From assembly GCA_903885595.1 (NCBI GenBank), contig CAISJJ010000035.1, positions 1 to 55,036 on the forward strand: DNA of 55,036 bases, written 5' to 3'. Made by a program: the position numbers and the translations under genes. This document shows, in pieces, positions 43,486-52,771 of the stretch. Under the pieces are notes generated by a model. It saw only the letters and a list, made by a program, of their open reading frames with translations, did not search any database and was not told where the DNA came from. The first letter of the stretch is position 1. Each line of letters opens with the position of its first letter. This DNA is from an uncultured Bacteroidales bacterium (GTDB lineage: Bacteria; Bacteroidota; Bacteroidia; Bacteroidales; FEN-979).

Positions 43486-44228
43486 TGCTTCATTCAACGA
43501 GAGGCATCGTTTTTCATTCACTCAAGTATTCCGAGTCCAGTCTGATCGTAAAAATATACACCGGGCTCTTCGGACTTCAATCCTACTTATTCAAAGGTAT
43601 CAGGAATCCAAAATCAAGGATCAAACCCGGACTTTTCCAGGCACTTACAATGCTTGACCTTGTAGTATATCACAAAGAGAGACATTCGCTGCAATCAGTG
43701 AAGGAGGTCAGGCTGGCCTATCCCTATCAGACGATTCCATATGATATCAGGAAAAGTTCTGTGACCCTGTTTATGAATGAATTGTTATACAAATCAATTC
43801 GAGAAGAAGAGGCTAACCCGCCCCTCTTTCAGTTCCTTTGGGATACATGCATGCAACTTGACACGACCGAAAAAAATGTATCCCTTTTTCATATCTGTTT
43901 TGCGATGCAACTGATGCAATACCTTGGGATTTTCCCACAGGACAATTATTCTGAATTATGTCCGGTATTCAATATGCGCGATGGGATTTTTCAGTCCTCC
44001 ATCCCGGGCCACCCGCATTATCTTGATCCGGAAAAGAGTAAACTCTTTCATTCCTGGTTATCCGAGTTCGGCCAACAAAACCCCGACAGGGTTCAAAATT
44101 TTGAGCCCTGCCAGAAATCAATTGTTCGCGAATGGCTGCTTGAAACCATCCTGATCTATTATCAATTGCATCTTCCCGGCTTCAGGGGATTGCAGTCACA
44201 TCATATCCTCCATACCGTCCTCTCCTGA
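43485..44228 (+). CDS. recO: DNA repair protein RecO
   Basis: 247 residues with an N-terminal OB-fold (TRGIVFHSLKYSESSLIVKIYTGLFGLQSYLFKG) and a helical C-terminal domain, the normal RecO layout. It loads RecA onto SSB-coated DNA with RecR. The start codon shares one base with the porZ stop. There are no zinc-binding cysteines in the usual positions, as in many Bacteroidota RecO proteins. Confidence 0.92.
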   Translation: MLHSTRGIVFHSLKYSESSLIVKIYTGLFGLQSYLFKGIRNPKSRIKPGLFQALTMLDLVVYHKERHSLQSVKEVRLAYPYQTIPYDIRKSSVTLFMNELLYKSIREEEANPPLFQFLWDTCMQLDTTEKNVSLFHICFAMQLMQYLGIFPQDNYSELCPVFNMRDGIFQSSIPGHPHYLDPEKSKLFHSWLSEFGQQNPDRVQNFEPCQKSIVREWLLETILIYYQLHLPGFRGLQSHHILHTVLS

Positions 44229-44253
44229 TCCTGAATGGTTTTACTAAAAACCT

Positions 44254-44261
44254 TATCTTTG
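44254..44261 (+). promoter_or_regulatory. -7 promoter box of lysS
   Basis: TATCTTTG matches TAnnTTTG, 16 bases before the lysS ATG at 44278. No clear upstream TTTG. Confidence 0.5.
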
Positions 44262-44277
44262 CCGAAATTTTGGTAAT

Positions 44278-45810
44278 ATGACGACAGGATTAACCGAACA
44301 GGAAATCATCCGCAGAAATTCATTAAATGAAATTATCAGGCTTGGCATCAATCCCTATCCGCCCGAAACTTTTGAAGTCAATGTCAGGGCTGCTGAAATA
44401 AAAAAATATTTTCCCGGCAACAATACCTTATACCAGCAAGCGAGCATCGCCGGACGTATCATGAGCAGGCGTATCATGGGCGCTGCATCCTTCATGGAGT
44501 TGCAGGATGAAAGCGGCCGGATACAATTATATGTGAAACGTGATGATATTTGCCCCGGCGAGGATAAAACACTATATAATACCGTATTCAAAAAACTGCT
44601 CGATATCGGCGACATAATCGGGGTAACCGGGTTTGTTTTCATTACCCAGATGGGGGAGATTACAATCCACGTTAAATCATTGGTATTACTCAGCAAATCG
44701 CTCCGCCCGCTGCCCATCGTGAAAGAAAAGGAAGATGAAGTATTCGATGCCTTCACCGATCCCGAACAGCGTTACCGCCAGCGGTATGTCGACATGATCG
44801 TAAACCCCGAAGTGCGCGCTGTGTTTGTGAAGCGGAATGTCCTGCAGAACTCAATGAGGAATTACCTGAATGCCAAATCCTACCTGGAAGTGGAAACACC
44901 GGTCTTACAGCCTCTTTATGGCGGTGCCGCGGCAAGGCCGTTTAAAACTTTTCACAACACCCTCGATATGACATTATATCTCAGGATCGCAAATGAGCTC
45001 TATCTCAAACGGCTTATTGTGGGCGGATACGACGGAGTGTACGAGTTTTCGAAAGATTTCCGTAACGAAGGAATGGATCGCTTTCACAATCCCGAATTCA
45101 CACAGATGGAGTTGTACGTTGCCTACAAGGATTATGAATGGATGATGGACCTGGTTGAGGAGATGGTAGAGAAAATAGCCCTGGACCTTCATGGAACAAC
45201 ACAGGTTCAGGTGGGCGATAACCTGATCGATTTCAAACGCCCCTGGAAACGGTTCACAATGTTTGAAGCCATTGAACATTTCACCGGAGTTGATATCAGC
45301 AACAAATCAGAAGAAGAACTTGGCCTGGTCGCCAGGGCGCTGGATGTACCCGTCGACCGAACCATGGCGAAGGGAAAAATCATAGACCAGATTTTTGGGG
45401 AAAAATGTGAGCCATTCCTTATCCAGCCAACATTTATAACCGATTACCCTGTTGAAATGTCTCCGCTTGCCAAAAAACACCGCACCAAGACAGGGCTGGT
45501 TGAACGATTTGAAGCTATCTGCAATGGGAAAGAACTTTGCAATGCATTTTCCGAACTGAACGACCCAATTGATCAGCGCGAACGGTTTGAATCGCAGCTT
45601 GAACTGGGAAAACGCGGCGACGACGAATCCATGGTGCTCGACGAGGATTTTCTCCGGGCCCTCGAATTCGGAATGCCGCCAACTGCAGGGCTTGGCATTG
45701 GCATTGACCGGCTAACCATGATCATGACCAACTCGGCATCCATCCAGGATGTCCTGTTCTTCCCGCAGATGCGGCCGGAAAAGCAGAAGACCAATCATTT
45801 GGTTGAATAG
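44278..45810 (+). CDS. lysS: Lysyl-tRNA synthetase, class II
   Basis: 510 residues. An N-terminal OB-fold anticodon-binding domain (about 55-150) is followed by the class II catalytic core. Motif 2 is in [20 protein letters not shown] and motif 3 in [13 protein letters not shown]. It charges tRNA-Lys. The protein has normal length, without the extra C-terminal domain seen in some Bacteroidota. It converges with the peptidylarginine deiminase gene, 17 bases apart. Confidence 0.96.
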   Translation: MTTGLTEQEIIRRNSLNEIIRLGINPYPPETFEVNVRAAEIKKYFPGNNTLYQQASIAGRIMSRRIMGAASFMELQDESGRIQLYVKRDDICPGEDKTLYNTVFKKLLDIGDIIGVTGFVFITQMGEITIHVKSLVLLSKSLRPLPIVKEKEDEVFDAFTDPEQRYRQRYVDMIVNPEVRAVFVKRNVLQNSMRNYLNAKSYLEVETPVLQPLYGGAAARPFKTFHNTLDMTLYLRIANELYLKRLIVGGYDGVYEFSKDFRNEGMDRFHNPEFTQMELYVAYKDYEWMMDLVEEMVEKIALDLHGTTQVQVGDNLIDFKRPWKRFTMFEAIEHFTGVDISNKSEEELGLVARALDVPVDRTMAKGKIIDQIFGEKCEPFLIQPTFITDYPVEMSPLAKKHRTKTGLVERFEAICNGKELCNAFSELNDPIDQRERFESQLELGKRGDDESMVLDEDFLRALEFGMPPTAGLGIGIDRLTMIMTNSASIQDVLFFPQMRPEKQKTNHLVE

Positions 45811-45827
45811 TCCCCTGCTTCTTTCAT

Positions 45828-47870
45828 TTAGCGAAGTAAAACCATCCGGTTTGTTTCAACTTTGTTTTCGGTAGTTAATCGGCACAGGTAAATTCCTCCC
45901 GGGAGTTTATTTCCATGAGCATCAGTCCCATCCCACTGAATAGTGGTATTACAGTGTTCAATCACTTTTGAAACAAGGGTTTTGACCAAAGATCCCCTGA
46001 TATCAAGTATTTCCAGGGTAACATGGCTGGGTTGATTTATCTCGAACGGGATGAAGGTTACTGAACTGAACGGATTGGGATAACTGTTTCTGAGCACAGT
46101 GGTTCCGGGATTTTTGTTAATACCGTTCAGGAGGTCGGTATTGATCATGATAACCAGGTGCTGCGCACCGGCAGTTGTAGTATAACGCAGGGAGTCAACG
46201 AGATACAGAGTCGCAGGCGCCCCATCGACTGGCAATGGTATCCTGACGAGGACATATTCCGAGTCCCCCGGGTTCATCAGGTGGGGAAAAGAGGTCACCG
46301 ACAAGGAGTCGACCCATGGCCAACCGGATTCACCCTCTTGTTGGATGTCGGTAAGGCTGATTGTGGTTGCCGTATAATTATGCAGGCGGGTGAACTGGCC
46401 TGTCCAAGCATCTTCCGCGGTTAAAAACCATAAGGTGTCAGGAACAGCTGTGATATTGGTATGGACCGTTGTAAAGACATAAGGATCTGCTGCACCGATG
46501 AACGGGGTAGCAGCATGACGTCCTGACTGATCAGCCGCAGTCAGGTAATATTTTACTACGCCGCCCGGCTGCTGTTTCGGGATGATCCCTCTGTAATGGC
46601 TTCCTGAAGTATTTATCATCAGGGAAGATTCGTATTGGCCGCCGTTAACCGAATAAAAAACAAATACCGAGTCGCTTTTCACTGGCTGATGACTGCTTGC
46701 AATAATGTCGGCATTGATCACATAATCAGTTTCACATGGCTGGTTCCCTGCCAGGGGAATGTGTTTGATGAAAAGAAGTCCGACATCAGCAATTCCCATA
46801 ACCCGGCAATGCAATGCATCGGTCGCCTCCCATGGTGCGGAAGGATTACCAACGAAACCGATTATTTCATATCCCGGCATGGCCGCCTGGTAAACTGCCA
46901 GGGCGCTGTCGTCCCACATTGAATTCATGATGGGCACCATTACTTTATTATTGAGGATCAACGAATTGGTATATGGTTGGTCCTGTGGCGTATTTACCCG
47001 GTAAACTTTATATGGATAACCATATGAACAATTTGCTGTTGCCCAGAAAGCGGCGGCAGCTTCTATCATCGCGTATCGTGAATGCGATGGAGATACTTTC
47101 CGGATTAGAACCTTATCGGGACCGAGAAATTTTCCCCAACAGTCAATATGATCAATGTAAGTGCCGTTTGGATCGGGACGCACAAAATAATTTTCCACCC
47201 CAAGATAATCATGTACCTTTTGAGCAACCTGCAGGTGTGTCTGGGTTGGATTTTCCTCCCATACAAGTTCCGTCGAGGATGAGATGCCATAACCGCTTGT
47301 CATATAATTACCCCCGGTATGAATAAGGTTCATCCCAAACCAGGGTATTCCAAGCATCGTTGCGACTTTTTTTGGAATTTCATCATCATTGGGTCGTGGA
47401 CGGTTATAAGGAAAATCGACAATTCCGATCTGGTTATTGCTGTCCGATTCGAACCATGGGCCGTAATCTCTGGTCCAGTAAGTGTCGGTGGGTGCAATAA
47501 GAAAATTACAATGACTGGTATCAACCCCGTTAGCAACATATTGGTTGATTACGATGTTTTTTTGAGCATTGGAGGCTACAATAGTTGTAACCTTTATTTC
47601 GGTAGCCATTTCCTTTATCAGTAACATCGGAATCCCAAAAGGGTAAGCTATAAGCGCTCCCTGCATCCTGTCGAATTCTGCAACATTCCTTACGGGAGCT
47701 ACAGGAGGAGCTGTTTCAATAAAATATTTTCCAATTTCCCCTTTGCGTAATAATTCTTCAGGGGTCATCACATGCCTGAGTTTCGCTGAAGGAGGGTTAA
47801 CCTGATCCTGGGCAATAACCTTAGTGGTAAGAAACAGTATGGGAATAATCAAAAGAAACAGGTTTTTCAT
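45828..47870 (-). CDS. Secreted peptidylarginine deiminase (PPAD-like) with T9SS sorting domain
   Basis: About 680 residues from the ATG at 47870 (a second ATG is directly upstream). A signal peptide (KNLFLLIIPILFLTTKVIAQ) leads to a catalytic domain very like Porphyromonas gingivalis PPAD: YWTRDYGPW (Asp135), HTGGNYMTSGYG, YIDHIDCWGKFLGP (His241, Asp243), YTNSLILNN (Asn307/308) and TDALHC (Cys355). These correspond in order and spacing to PPAD Asp130, His236, Asp238, Asn297 and Cys351. An Ig-like region and a type A T9SS sorting domain (SYPNPFSSVTF...GGIYLCRL...RMVLLR) follow. It should convert peptide arginine to citrulline outside the cell, though agmatine deiminases share the fold. Confidence 0.88.
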   Translation of the reverse strand: MKNLFLLIIPILFLTTKVIAQDQVNPPSAKLRHVMTPEELLRKGEIGKYFIETAPPVAPVRNVAEFDRMQGALIAYPFGIPMLLIKEMATEIKVTTIVASNAQKNIVINQYVANGVDTSHCNFLIAPTDTYWTRDYGPWFESDSNNQIGIVDFPYNRPRPNDDEIPKKVATMLGIPWFGMNLIHTGGNYMTSGYGISSSTELVWEENPTQTHLQVAQKVHDYLGVENYFVRPDPNGTYIDHIDCWGKFLGPDKVLIRKVSPSHSRYAMIEAAAAFWATANCSYGYPYKVYRVNTPQDQPYTNSLILNNKVMVPIMNSMWDDSALAVYQAAMPGYEIIGFVGNPSAPWEATDALHCRVMGIADVGLLFIKHIPLAGNQPCETDYVINADIIASSHQPVKSDSVFVFYSVNGGQYESSLMINTSGSHYRGIIPKQQPGGVVKYYLTAADQSGRHAATPFIGAADPYVFTTVHTNITAVPDTLWFLTAEDAWTGQFTRLHNYTATTISLTDIQQEGESGWPWVDSLSVTSFPHLMNPGDSEYVLVRIPLPVDGAPATLYLVDSLRYTTTAGAQHLVIMINTDLLNGINKNPGTTVLRNSYPNPFSSVTFIPFEINQPSHVTLEILDIRGSLVKTLVSKVIEHCNTTIQWDGTDAHGNKLPGGIYLCRLTTENKVETNRMVLLR

Positions 47871-47888
47871 CATAGCAGGATTGGTGCG

Positions 47889-47931
47889 CAAAATTAACAC
47901 TTTCGCCGTTCTTTCAAAATCATTAAATTTG
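47889..47931. promoter_or_regulatory. Overlapping divergent promoters of PAD and CDF genes
   Basis: Minus strand: TTTG (47918-47915), 18 bp, TAATTTTG (47896-47889), reading toward the PAD gene. Plus strand: TTTC (47901-47904), 19 bp, TAAATTTG (47924-47931), reading toward the CDF gene. The two promoters are interleaved, so polymerases would compete. Both leaders would be only about 10 bases. Confidence 0.65.
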
Positions 47932-47944
47932 CTGAAATTTATTG

Positions 47945-48802
47945 ATGATGAATAAAAAAGTAAGTGTTGCACGCCTGTCTATTTTGTCAAACAGCGGACT
48001 CATCATTATGAAAATAGTTGTCGGGTTACTTTCCGGATCGGTCAGTATTATATCCGAAGCCATTCATTCATTTATGGACTTACTGGCTTCACTGGTGGCT
48101 TTTTTTTCAGTACGGATATCAGACACCCCTGCCGACGAACGCCATCCTTATGGCCATGGGAAGTTTGAAAACATCTCGGGTGTTGTCGAAGCGCTCCTGA
48201 TTTTTGTTGCTGCATTCTGGATTATTTATGAAGCAGTGAAAAAAATTATCGAACCAACCAAGGTTGAACAAATCGGTTTTGGCGTTGTTGTTATGCTCGT
48301 TTCAGCTGTTGTCAACATTCTGGTTTCAAGAAAACTATACCGGGTCGCAAAAGAAACTGATTCTGTTGCCCTCGAGGCAGATGCGCTTCATCTGAAGACA
48401 GATGTGTACACCTCATTTGGTGTTGCAGCCGGATTGTTGTTGATGTGGTTCAGCGGAATTCACCTTTTCGACCCAATTATCGCTATTTTTGTGGCCCTGC
48501 TGATCCTTAAGGAATCTTACGAATTATTCTCCAAAGCGTATGCCCCGCTGCTCGATCTTGCTTTACCTTCCCATGACGTCAGCCATATTGCAGCCATCAT
48601 CCAAAAGCACTGTACAAATGAAATGAGCTTCCATAACCTTCGCACCCGGAAGGCCGGAAATTACAAGTATATTGATTTCCATCTGAACCTTGACCCAAAC
48701 AAAACCGTCAGGGAGGCACATGTAATTTGCGACCAGATTGAGGAAAACATCAAATCCGAGTTTGATCATTCGGAGGTTACGATTCACGTTGAAAATTTTT
48801 AA
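47945..48802 (+). CDS. Cation diffusion facilitator transporter
   Basis: About 285 residues. The start is ATG at 47945 or 47948; a TTG just before is unlikely. Six transmembrane helices are predicted. Metal-binding HxxxD motifs lie in TM2 (EAIHSFMDLLAS) and TM5 (EADALHLKTDVYTS). HPYGHGKFE is the family loop signature. The cytoplasmic C-terminal domain (about 210-285) contains the ferredoxin-like fold. It likely exports Zn2+, Fe2+ or Mn2+ in exchange for protons. HxxxD rather than HxxxD/DxxxD in both helices is more common in Zn/Fe transporters, but metal choice is not fixed by this. Confidence 0.9.
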   Translation: MMNKKVSVARLSILSNSGLIIMKIVVGLLSGSVSIISEAIHSFMDLLASLVAFFSVRISDTPADERHPYGHGKFENISGVVEALLIFVAAFWIIYEAVKKIIEPTKVEQIGFGVVVMLVSAVVNILVSRKLYRVAKETDSVALEADALHLKTDVYTSFGVAAGLLLMWFSGIHLFDPIIAIFVALLILKESYELFSKAYAPLLDLALPSHDVSHIAAIIQKHCTNEMSFHNLRTRKAGNYKYIDFHLNLDPNKTVREAHVICDQIEENIKSEFDHSEVTIHVENF

Positions 48803-48860
48803 AATAAAATCCAACTTTTCCAGTTATAGCTATTAAGTTATCAATTAAAATGTTACCTGC

Positions 48861-50660
48861 ATGGCATTGAATCAAAACCATTTTTTTATCCTCCTGATTT
48901 TCCTTACCCCCCTATTCCTGTCTGCTCAGGATACAATACGGCCCGACTCAGTTATCAGAAGTCATAAACTCGTTGTCGATGACCCGGTAGTCATAATGCT
49001 TGACAGTCTCGCCAATCTAAAGATATTTGAGGATGCTGAATTTCCCAATGCACATCAATATCAAAACTGGAATACCTATGTAGATAATGATGTTCCTGCT
49101 TTTCCCGATTCGGTTTACCGTGAACGCATTGCACAGATGAATGATGAGTCGCCGTTCGAGTTTGTTTACAACAGCGAGGTCAAAAAATTCATTGAACTCT
49201 ATTCGGTAAGAAAACGAAAGCTGACAGCCAGAATTCTTGGATTATCACAGATTTATTTTCCCTTGTTTGAAGAACAACTGGATAAATACAACATGCCACT
49301 GGAGTTAAAATACCTTGCTGTGATTGAATCTGCATTGAATCCAACGGCCAATTCGCCGATGGGCGCAAAAGGCCTCTGGCAGTTTATGTATGGCACAGGG
49401 AAAGTTTACGGATTAAAGGTCAGTTCGTATGTTGATGACCGATTCGACCCATATAAAGCTACTATTGCTGCATGTGAACATCTGAACGACTTGTATGATA
49501 TTTATGGAAGCTGGTCACTTGCACTGGCAGCCTACAATTCAGGCGCCGGGAATGTAAATAAAGCTATCCGCCGTTCGGGAGGAATGAAAAATTTCTGGGC
49601 AATTATGAATTATCTACCAAAGGAAACACGTTCGTATGTGCCTGCTTTCATTGCAGCAAGTTATGTGATGACCTATGCAAATGAACACAAAATCAGCCCG
49701 GTTGACCCAGGCATCCTTTACTATGAAGTCGACACCGTTACTGTCCGCAGCCCCCTTTCATTCAAACAAATATCTGAAATGCTGAACATCCCGATGGAAG
49801 AGATAGAGTTTCTCAATCCTTCTTTTAAGCATCTTTTCATACCGGCCACTCCTGAAAACCCCTATAAGCTTCGACTCCGCAAAAAACACGTCGGAGGTTT
49901 TATAAATAATGAAACCGCTTTATACGCCTACAAAACACAAAGCGGGACGCAGCAGGATTCGATGATGAAACTGATGTTTGATAATTATAGGGAAGTTGAT
50001 CTGTATACCGTTAAAAGCGGTGAAACCATGGCATCGGTCGCCAAAAAATTTAATATGACAGTGAACGATTTAAAAGCCCTGAACAACACCAAAAAGACCA
50101 CCCTGAAACCAAAGAAAAAAATCCTTGTTTATAAAAAACCGACCAGCCCGAAGGGCGGAAATACAGGGATTACCTCAACCTATGTACCTCAGGCGATTCA
50201 GAAAGATTCTACCGGAGAGCAGAAATCTGGCAGCGCAAAAAATCCTGAGACTGTTACCAAAAAATCACCTGAAAAGTCAAATCAGCCCGCCGAATTTGCA
50301 AAGATAATCCATGTGGTGAAAAGCGGTGAAAGTCTTGGCACCATTGCCGGAATATACCATTGCACCACAACCGATCTGATGAGATGGAATAACCTGAGCG
50401 GTACAACAATCGTAGTTGGGCAAAAAATTAAAGTCGCCTCAACCAATCAGGTACCGGTAAAAGTGAAACAAGAGCCAGGTGCTAAACCGAAAACCTCCTC
50501 CTCGGCCCAGAAATTCACCATTTACACCATCCAATCTGGGGATAACCTGTGGGACATCGCCGATAAATTTGATGTCACTGTCTCACAGATTAAGTCATTC
50601 AATGACCTTAAAAACTCCAACCGGCTAAAACCCGGACAAAAAATTAAAATTCCCAAATAA
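48861..50660 (+). CDS. MltD-like membrane-bound lytic transglycosylase with three LysM domains
   Basis: 599 residues. A signal peptide (FFILLIFLTPLFLSAQ) precedes a family 1D SLT domain: KYLAVIESALNPTANSPMGAKGLWQFM, with catalytic Glu156, and AYNSGAGNVNKAI. Three LysM repeats follow at about 375-420 (YTVKSGETMASVAKKFNM), 480-525 (HVVKSGESLGTIAGIYHC) and 550-599 (YTIQSGDNLWDIADKFDV). K/P/S-rich linkers separate them. It cleaves peptidoglycan glycan strands to anhydromuropeptides for growth or remodelling. The gene stands alone after the CDF gene. Confidence 0.92.
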   Translation: MALNQNHFFILLIFLTPLFLSAQDTIRPDSVIRSHKLVVDDPVVIMLDSLANLKIFEDAEFPNAHQYQNWNTYVDNDVPAFPDSVYRERIAQMNDESPFEFVYNSEVKKFIELYSVRKRKLTARILGLSQIYFPLFEEQLDKYNMPLELKYLAVIESALNPTANSPMGAKGLWQFMYGTGKVYGLKVSSYVDDRFDPYKATIAACEHLNDLYDIYGSWSLALAAYNSGAGNVNKAIRRSGGMKNFWAIMNYLPKETRSYVPAFIAASYVMTYANEHKISPVDPGILYYEVDTVTVRSPLSFKQISEMLNIPMEEIEFLNPSFKHLFIPATPENPYKLRLRKKHVGGFINNETALYAYKTQSGTQQDSMMKLMFDNYREVDLYTVKSGETMASVAKKFNMTVNDLKALNNTKKTTLKPKKKILVYKKPTSPKGGNTGITSTYVPQAIQKDSTGEQKSGSAKNPETVTKKSPEKSNQPAEFAKIIHVVKSGESLGTIAGIYHCTTTDLMRWNNLSGTTIVVGQKIKVASTNQVPVKVKQEPGAKPKTSSSAQKFTIYTIQSGDNLWDIADKFDVTVSQIKSFNDLKNSNRLKPGQKIKIPK

Positions 50661-50673
50661 TTTTTAAAAAAAG

Positions 50674-50703
50674 TTGGACATAAAAAAATTTCCATTACTT
50701 TTA
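50674..50703 (+). promoter_or_regulatory. Promoter of the TetR efflux operon
   Basis: TTGG (50674-50677) and TACTTTTA (50696-50703) are 18 bp apart; the -7 box has one mismatch to TAnnTTTG. The -7 box overlaps the left arm of the first operator, so bound repressor would block it. Confidence 0.5.
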
Positions 50704-50743
50704 ACCACCTGGTTAAACCGTATGATTAATCCAACTGGTTAAA
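50700..50743 (+). promoter_or_regulatory. Twin palindromic operators before the tetR gene
   Basis: Site 1 (50700-50717) is TTTAACCACCTGGTTAAA, two perfect 8-bp arms around a CC spacer. Site 2 (50726-50743) is TTAATCCAACTGGTTAAA, with the identical right arm and 6 of 8 matches in the left. Centres are 26 bp apart. The arms are typical of TetR-family operators and lie between the promoter and the start codon of the TetR gene, so autoregulation is likely. Confidence 0.75.
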
Positions 50744-50747
50744 CTGC

Positions 50748-51374
50748 ATGGAAAATTCAATTTCATCATCAGAAGAACGCATTCTGGATGCCGCCAAGAA
50801 GGTATTTCACTGTAAAGGCTACGATGGTGCGCGCATGCAGGAGATCGCCGACGAGGCTGGTGTGAATAAATCGCTCGTACATTATTATTACCGTAATAAG
50901 GATAACCTTTTTCAGGCAGTTTTTGAAGATGCCTTCTCCAAACTCATCACCAAACTCAACGAAATTTTCTTTTCTGAACTCGCCTTCACCACCAAAATTG
51001 AAACCTTTATTGGATATTACGTTTCCTTTCTGTCACAAAACTCATACCTGCCGTTATTCATTTTGAACGGATTGTACGAAAAACCGGAGCAAATCAGAAC
51101 CATGTTGGCAAAAAACCAGCTTTTGCCGGAACGTTTGATTGATAAGATCAAAAAACAGATAAAAGACGAGTTGAACCTTGAGATTGATCCGTTTCATGTT
51201 TTTATCAACATACTGGCGCTCAGCGTTTTTCCGATCGTAGCTAAACCGCTTATCGAAAACATCTTTGGTTACTCAGATGAACAACTTAATCAATTTTATG
51301 AGGAAAGAAAAACAGTGGTTCCTGAATTCATACTTAATGCTTTAAAAGGCTATGAAAAAAAACATAGTTATTGA
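50748..51374 (+). CDS. TetR/AcrR-family repressor
   Basis: 208 residues. The N-terminal helix-turn-helix (about 8-55: RILDAAKKVFHCKGYDGARMQEIADEAGVNKSLVHYYYRNKDNLF) is a clear TetR_N domain. The rest is the ligand-binding helical domain. The start is supported by the palindromic operators four bases upstream. Its end overlaps the TolC-family gene by 23 bases in another frame, so they are translationally linked. It likely represses the whole efflux operon until a ligand binds. Confidence 0.92.
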   Translation: MENSISSSEERILDAAKKVFHCKGYDGARMQEIADEAGVNKSLVHYYYRNKDNLFQAVFEDAFSKLITKLNEIFFSELAFTTKIETFIGYYVSFLSQNSYLPLFILNGLYEKPEQIRTMLAKNQLLPERLIDKIKKQIKDELNLEIDPFHVFINILALSVFPIVAKPLIENIFGYSDEQLNQFYEERKTVVPEFILNALKGYEKKHSY

Positions 51375-52659
51375 TATCCTTCACTTCAGATTTTCCATGG
51401 TCATAATCGCAATCATTCTGGCGATGGCGGCCGGGGCACAAGATTCAATTACGCTGGATTTTTGCTATCAGCAATTACAGAAAACCTATCCCATGAACCG
51501 CCAGGCTTCGCTGATGGAAAAATCGAGTGATCTGCGGACTAAAAACCTGAATAAGAATTATCTGCCTCAATTCAATGTCAATGGAACGGCATCCTGGCAG
51601 AATGAAGTAACAGAGGTTGTTATCGCGCTGCCCCCGCCTCTTCCCCAGCTTCAGGGGCCTGCAATTCCCAAGGATCAATATAAACTTACTCTAGATGTGA
51701 GTGAATCCATCTATGATGGCAATGTGACAAACTACCAGAAAAAGCTTGAAAAATTCAATCTCAATGTTGATCAAAAAAATGTCGATGCAAGCCTGTACCT
51801 GTTAAAAGACCAGGTAAACCAGTTTTTTTTCAGTATCTTGCTTACCCAGCAGAATATCAGGCTACTGGAAGAAACGAAAAAGCAACTTGTATCGAAGCTG
51901 AACGAGGTGGAATCAGCTGTTATAAATGGATCCACGCTCAGGATGAATGCCGACCTGATAAAGGCTGAGATCATAAAACTCGAACAGAACAGTTATGAAT
52001 TATCCATGGACCGGCTTTCCAGCATTCAGATGCTTTCAGAGCTCATTACACTTCCCCTGGATGAAAGGTCGTCATTTACTACACCCGCTATAAACATCCC
52101 GGGTTTGGCATACGAAAATAAACGCATCGAATTTGAGGTGTATGGTATTCAACGTGAACGGGTTAACCTGATGAAAAACATGGTAACCACAAAATGGAAT
52201 CCTAAGCTTTGGGCCTTCGGCCAGGTTGGCCTGGGAATTCCCGGCTATAATTTTCTATCAACCGACCTCGCGCCTATGTTGATGGTGGGCGCAAAGCTTA
52301 CATGGAATCCCTGGAATTGGAATGCCAACAAGAATGAAAAAAAGATCTATGATATCCAGGGTGACATCATAAAAAACCAGCAGGAAACATTTGATAAAAA
52401 TTTAAAAGTGACGACTCAAAAAAATCTGAACGACATTACAAAACTAACTGATCTCCTTATTAAAGATCAGGAACTTGTTGAATTAAGAGCAGGTATAACC
52501 AAAACGGCATCTTCCCAGATGTCGAACGGAGTCATCACCTCCAGTGATTATCTTCTCCGCGTCAACGATGAAACCCAAGCCAGAATGGGTCTGGAAATAC
52601 ATAAACTTCAACTCATTAAAGCAAAAATCAGTTACTTGTACAATATTGGTAAATTGTAA
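51352..52659 (+). CDS. TolC-family outer-membrane efflux protein
   Basis: 435 residues. A signal peptide (VIIAIILAMAAGAQ) is followed by long coiled-coil helices with the TolC pattern (TLDFCYQQLQKTYPMNRQASLMEKSS...; SSDYLLRVNDETQARMGLEIHKLQLIKAKISYLYNIGKL at the end). It is the outer-membrane channel for the exporter encoded by the following genes. It starts inside the tetR gene, so the two are coupled. It is clearly different from the TolC-type protein at 17279. Confidence 0.88.
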   Translation: MKKNIVIDILHFRFSMVIIAIILAMAAGAQDSITLDFCYQQLQKTYPMNRQASLMEKSSDLRTKNLNKNYLPQFNVNGTASWQNEVTEVVIALPPPLPQLQGPAIPKDQYKLTLDVSESIYDGNVTNYQKKLEKFNLNVDQKNVDASLYLLKDQVNQFFFSILLTQQNIRLLEETKKQLVSKLNEVESAVINGSTLRMNADLIKAEIIKLEQNSYELSMDRLSSIQMLSELITLPLDERSSFTTPAINIPGLAYENKRIEFEVYGIQRERVNLMKNMVTTKWNPKLWAFGQVGLGIPGYNFLSTDLAPMLMVGAKLTWNPWNWNANKNEKKIYDIQGDIIKNQQETFDKNLKVTTQKNLNDITKLTDLLIKDQELVELRAGITKTASSQMSNGVITSSDYLLRVNDETQARMGLEIHKLQLIKAKISYLYNIGKL

Positions 52660-52771
52660 ATGTTTCCGAAATAGTTTGACACATGAAATACCCATAAGAA
52701 CAATGTTCATGTAAACCGTGAATGATAATATGGGTATTCCATGTGACCATTAAAAAACAAATTATTAACAC

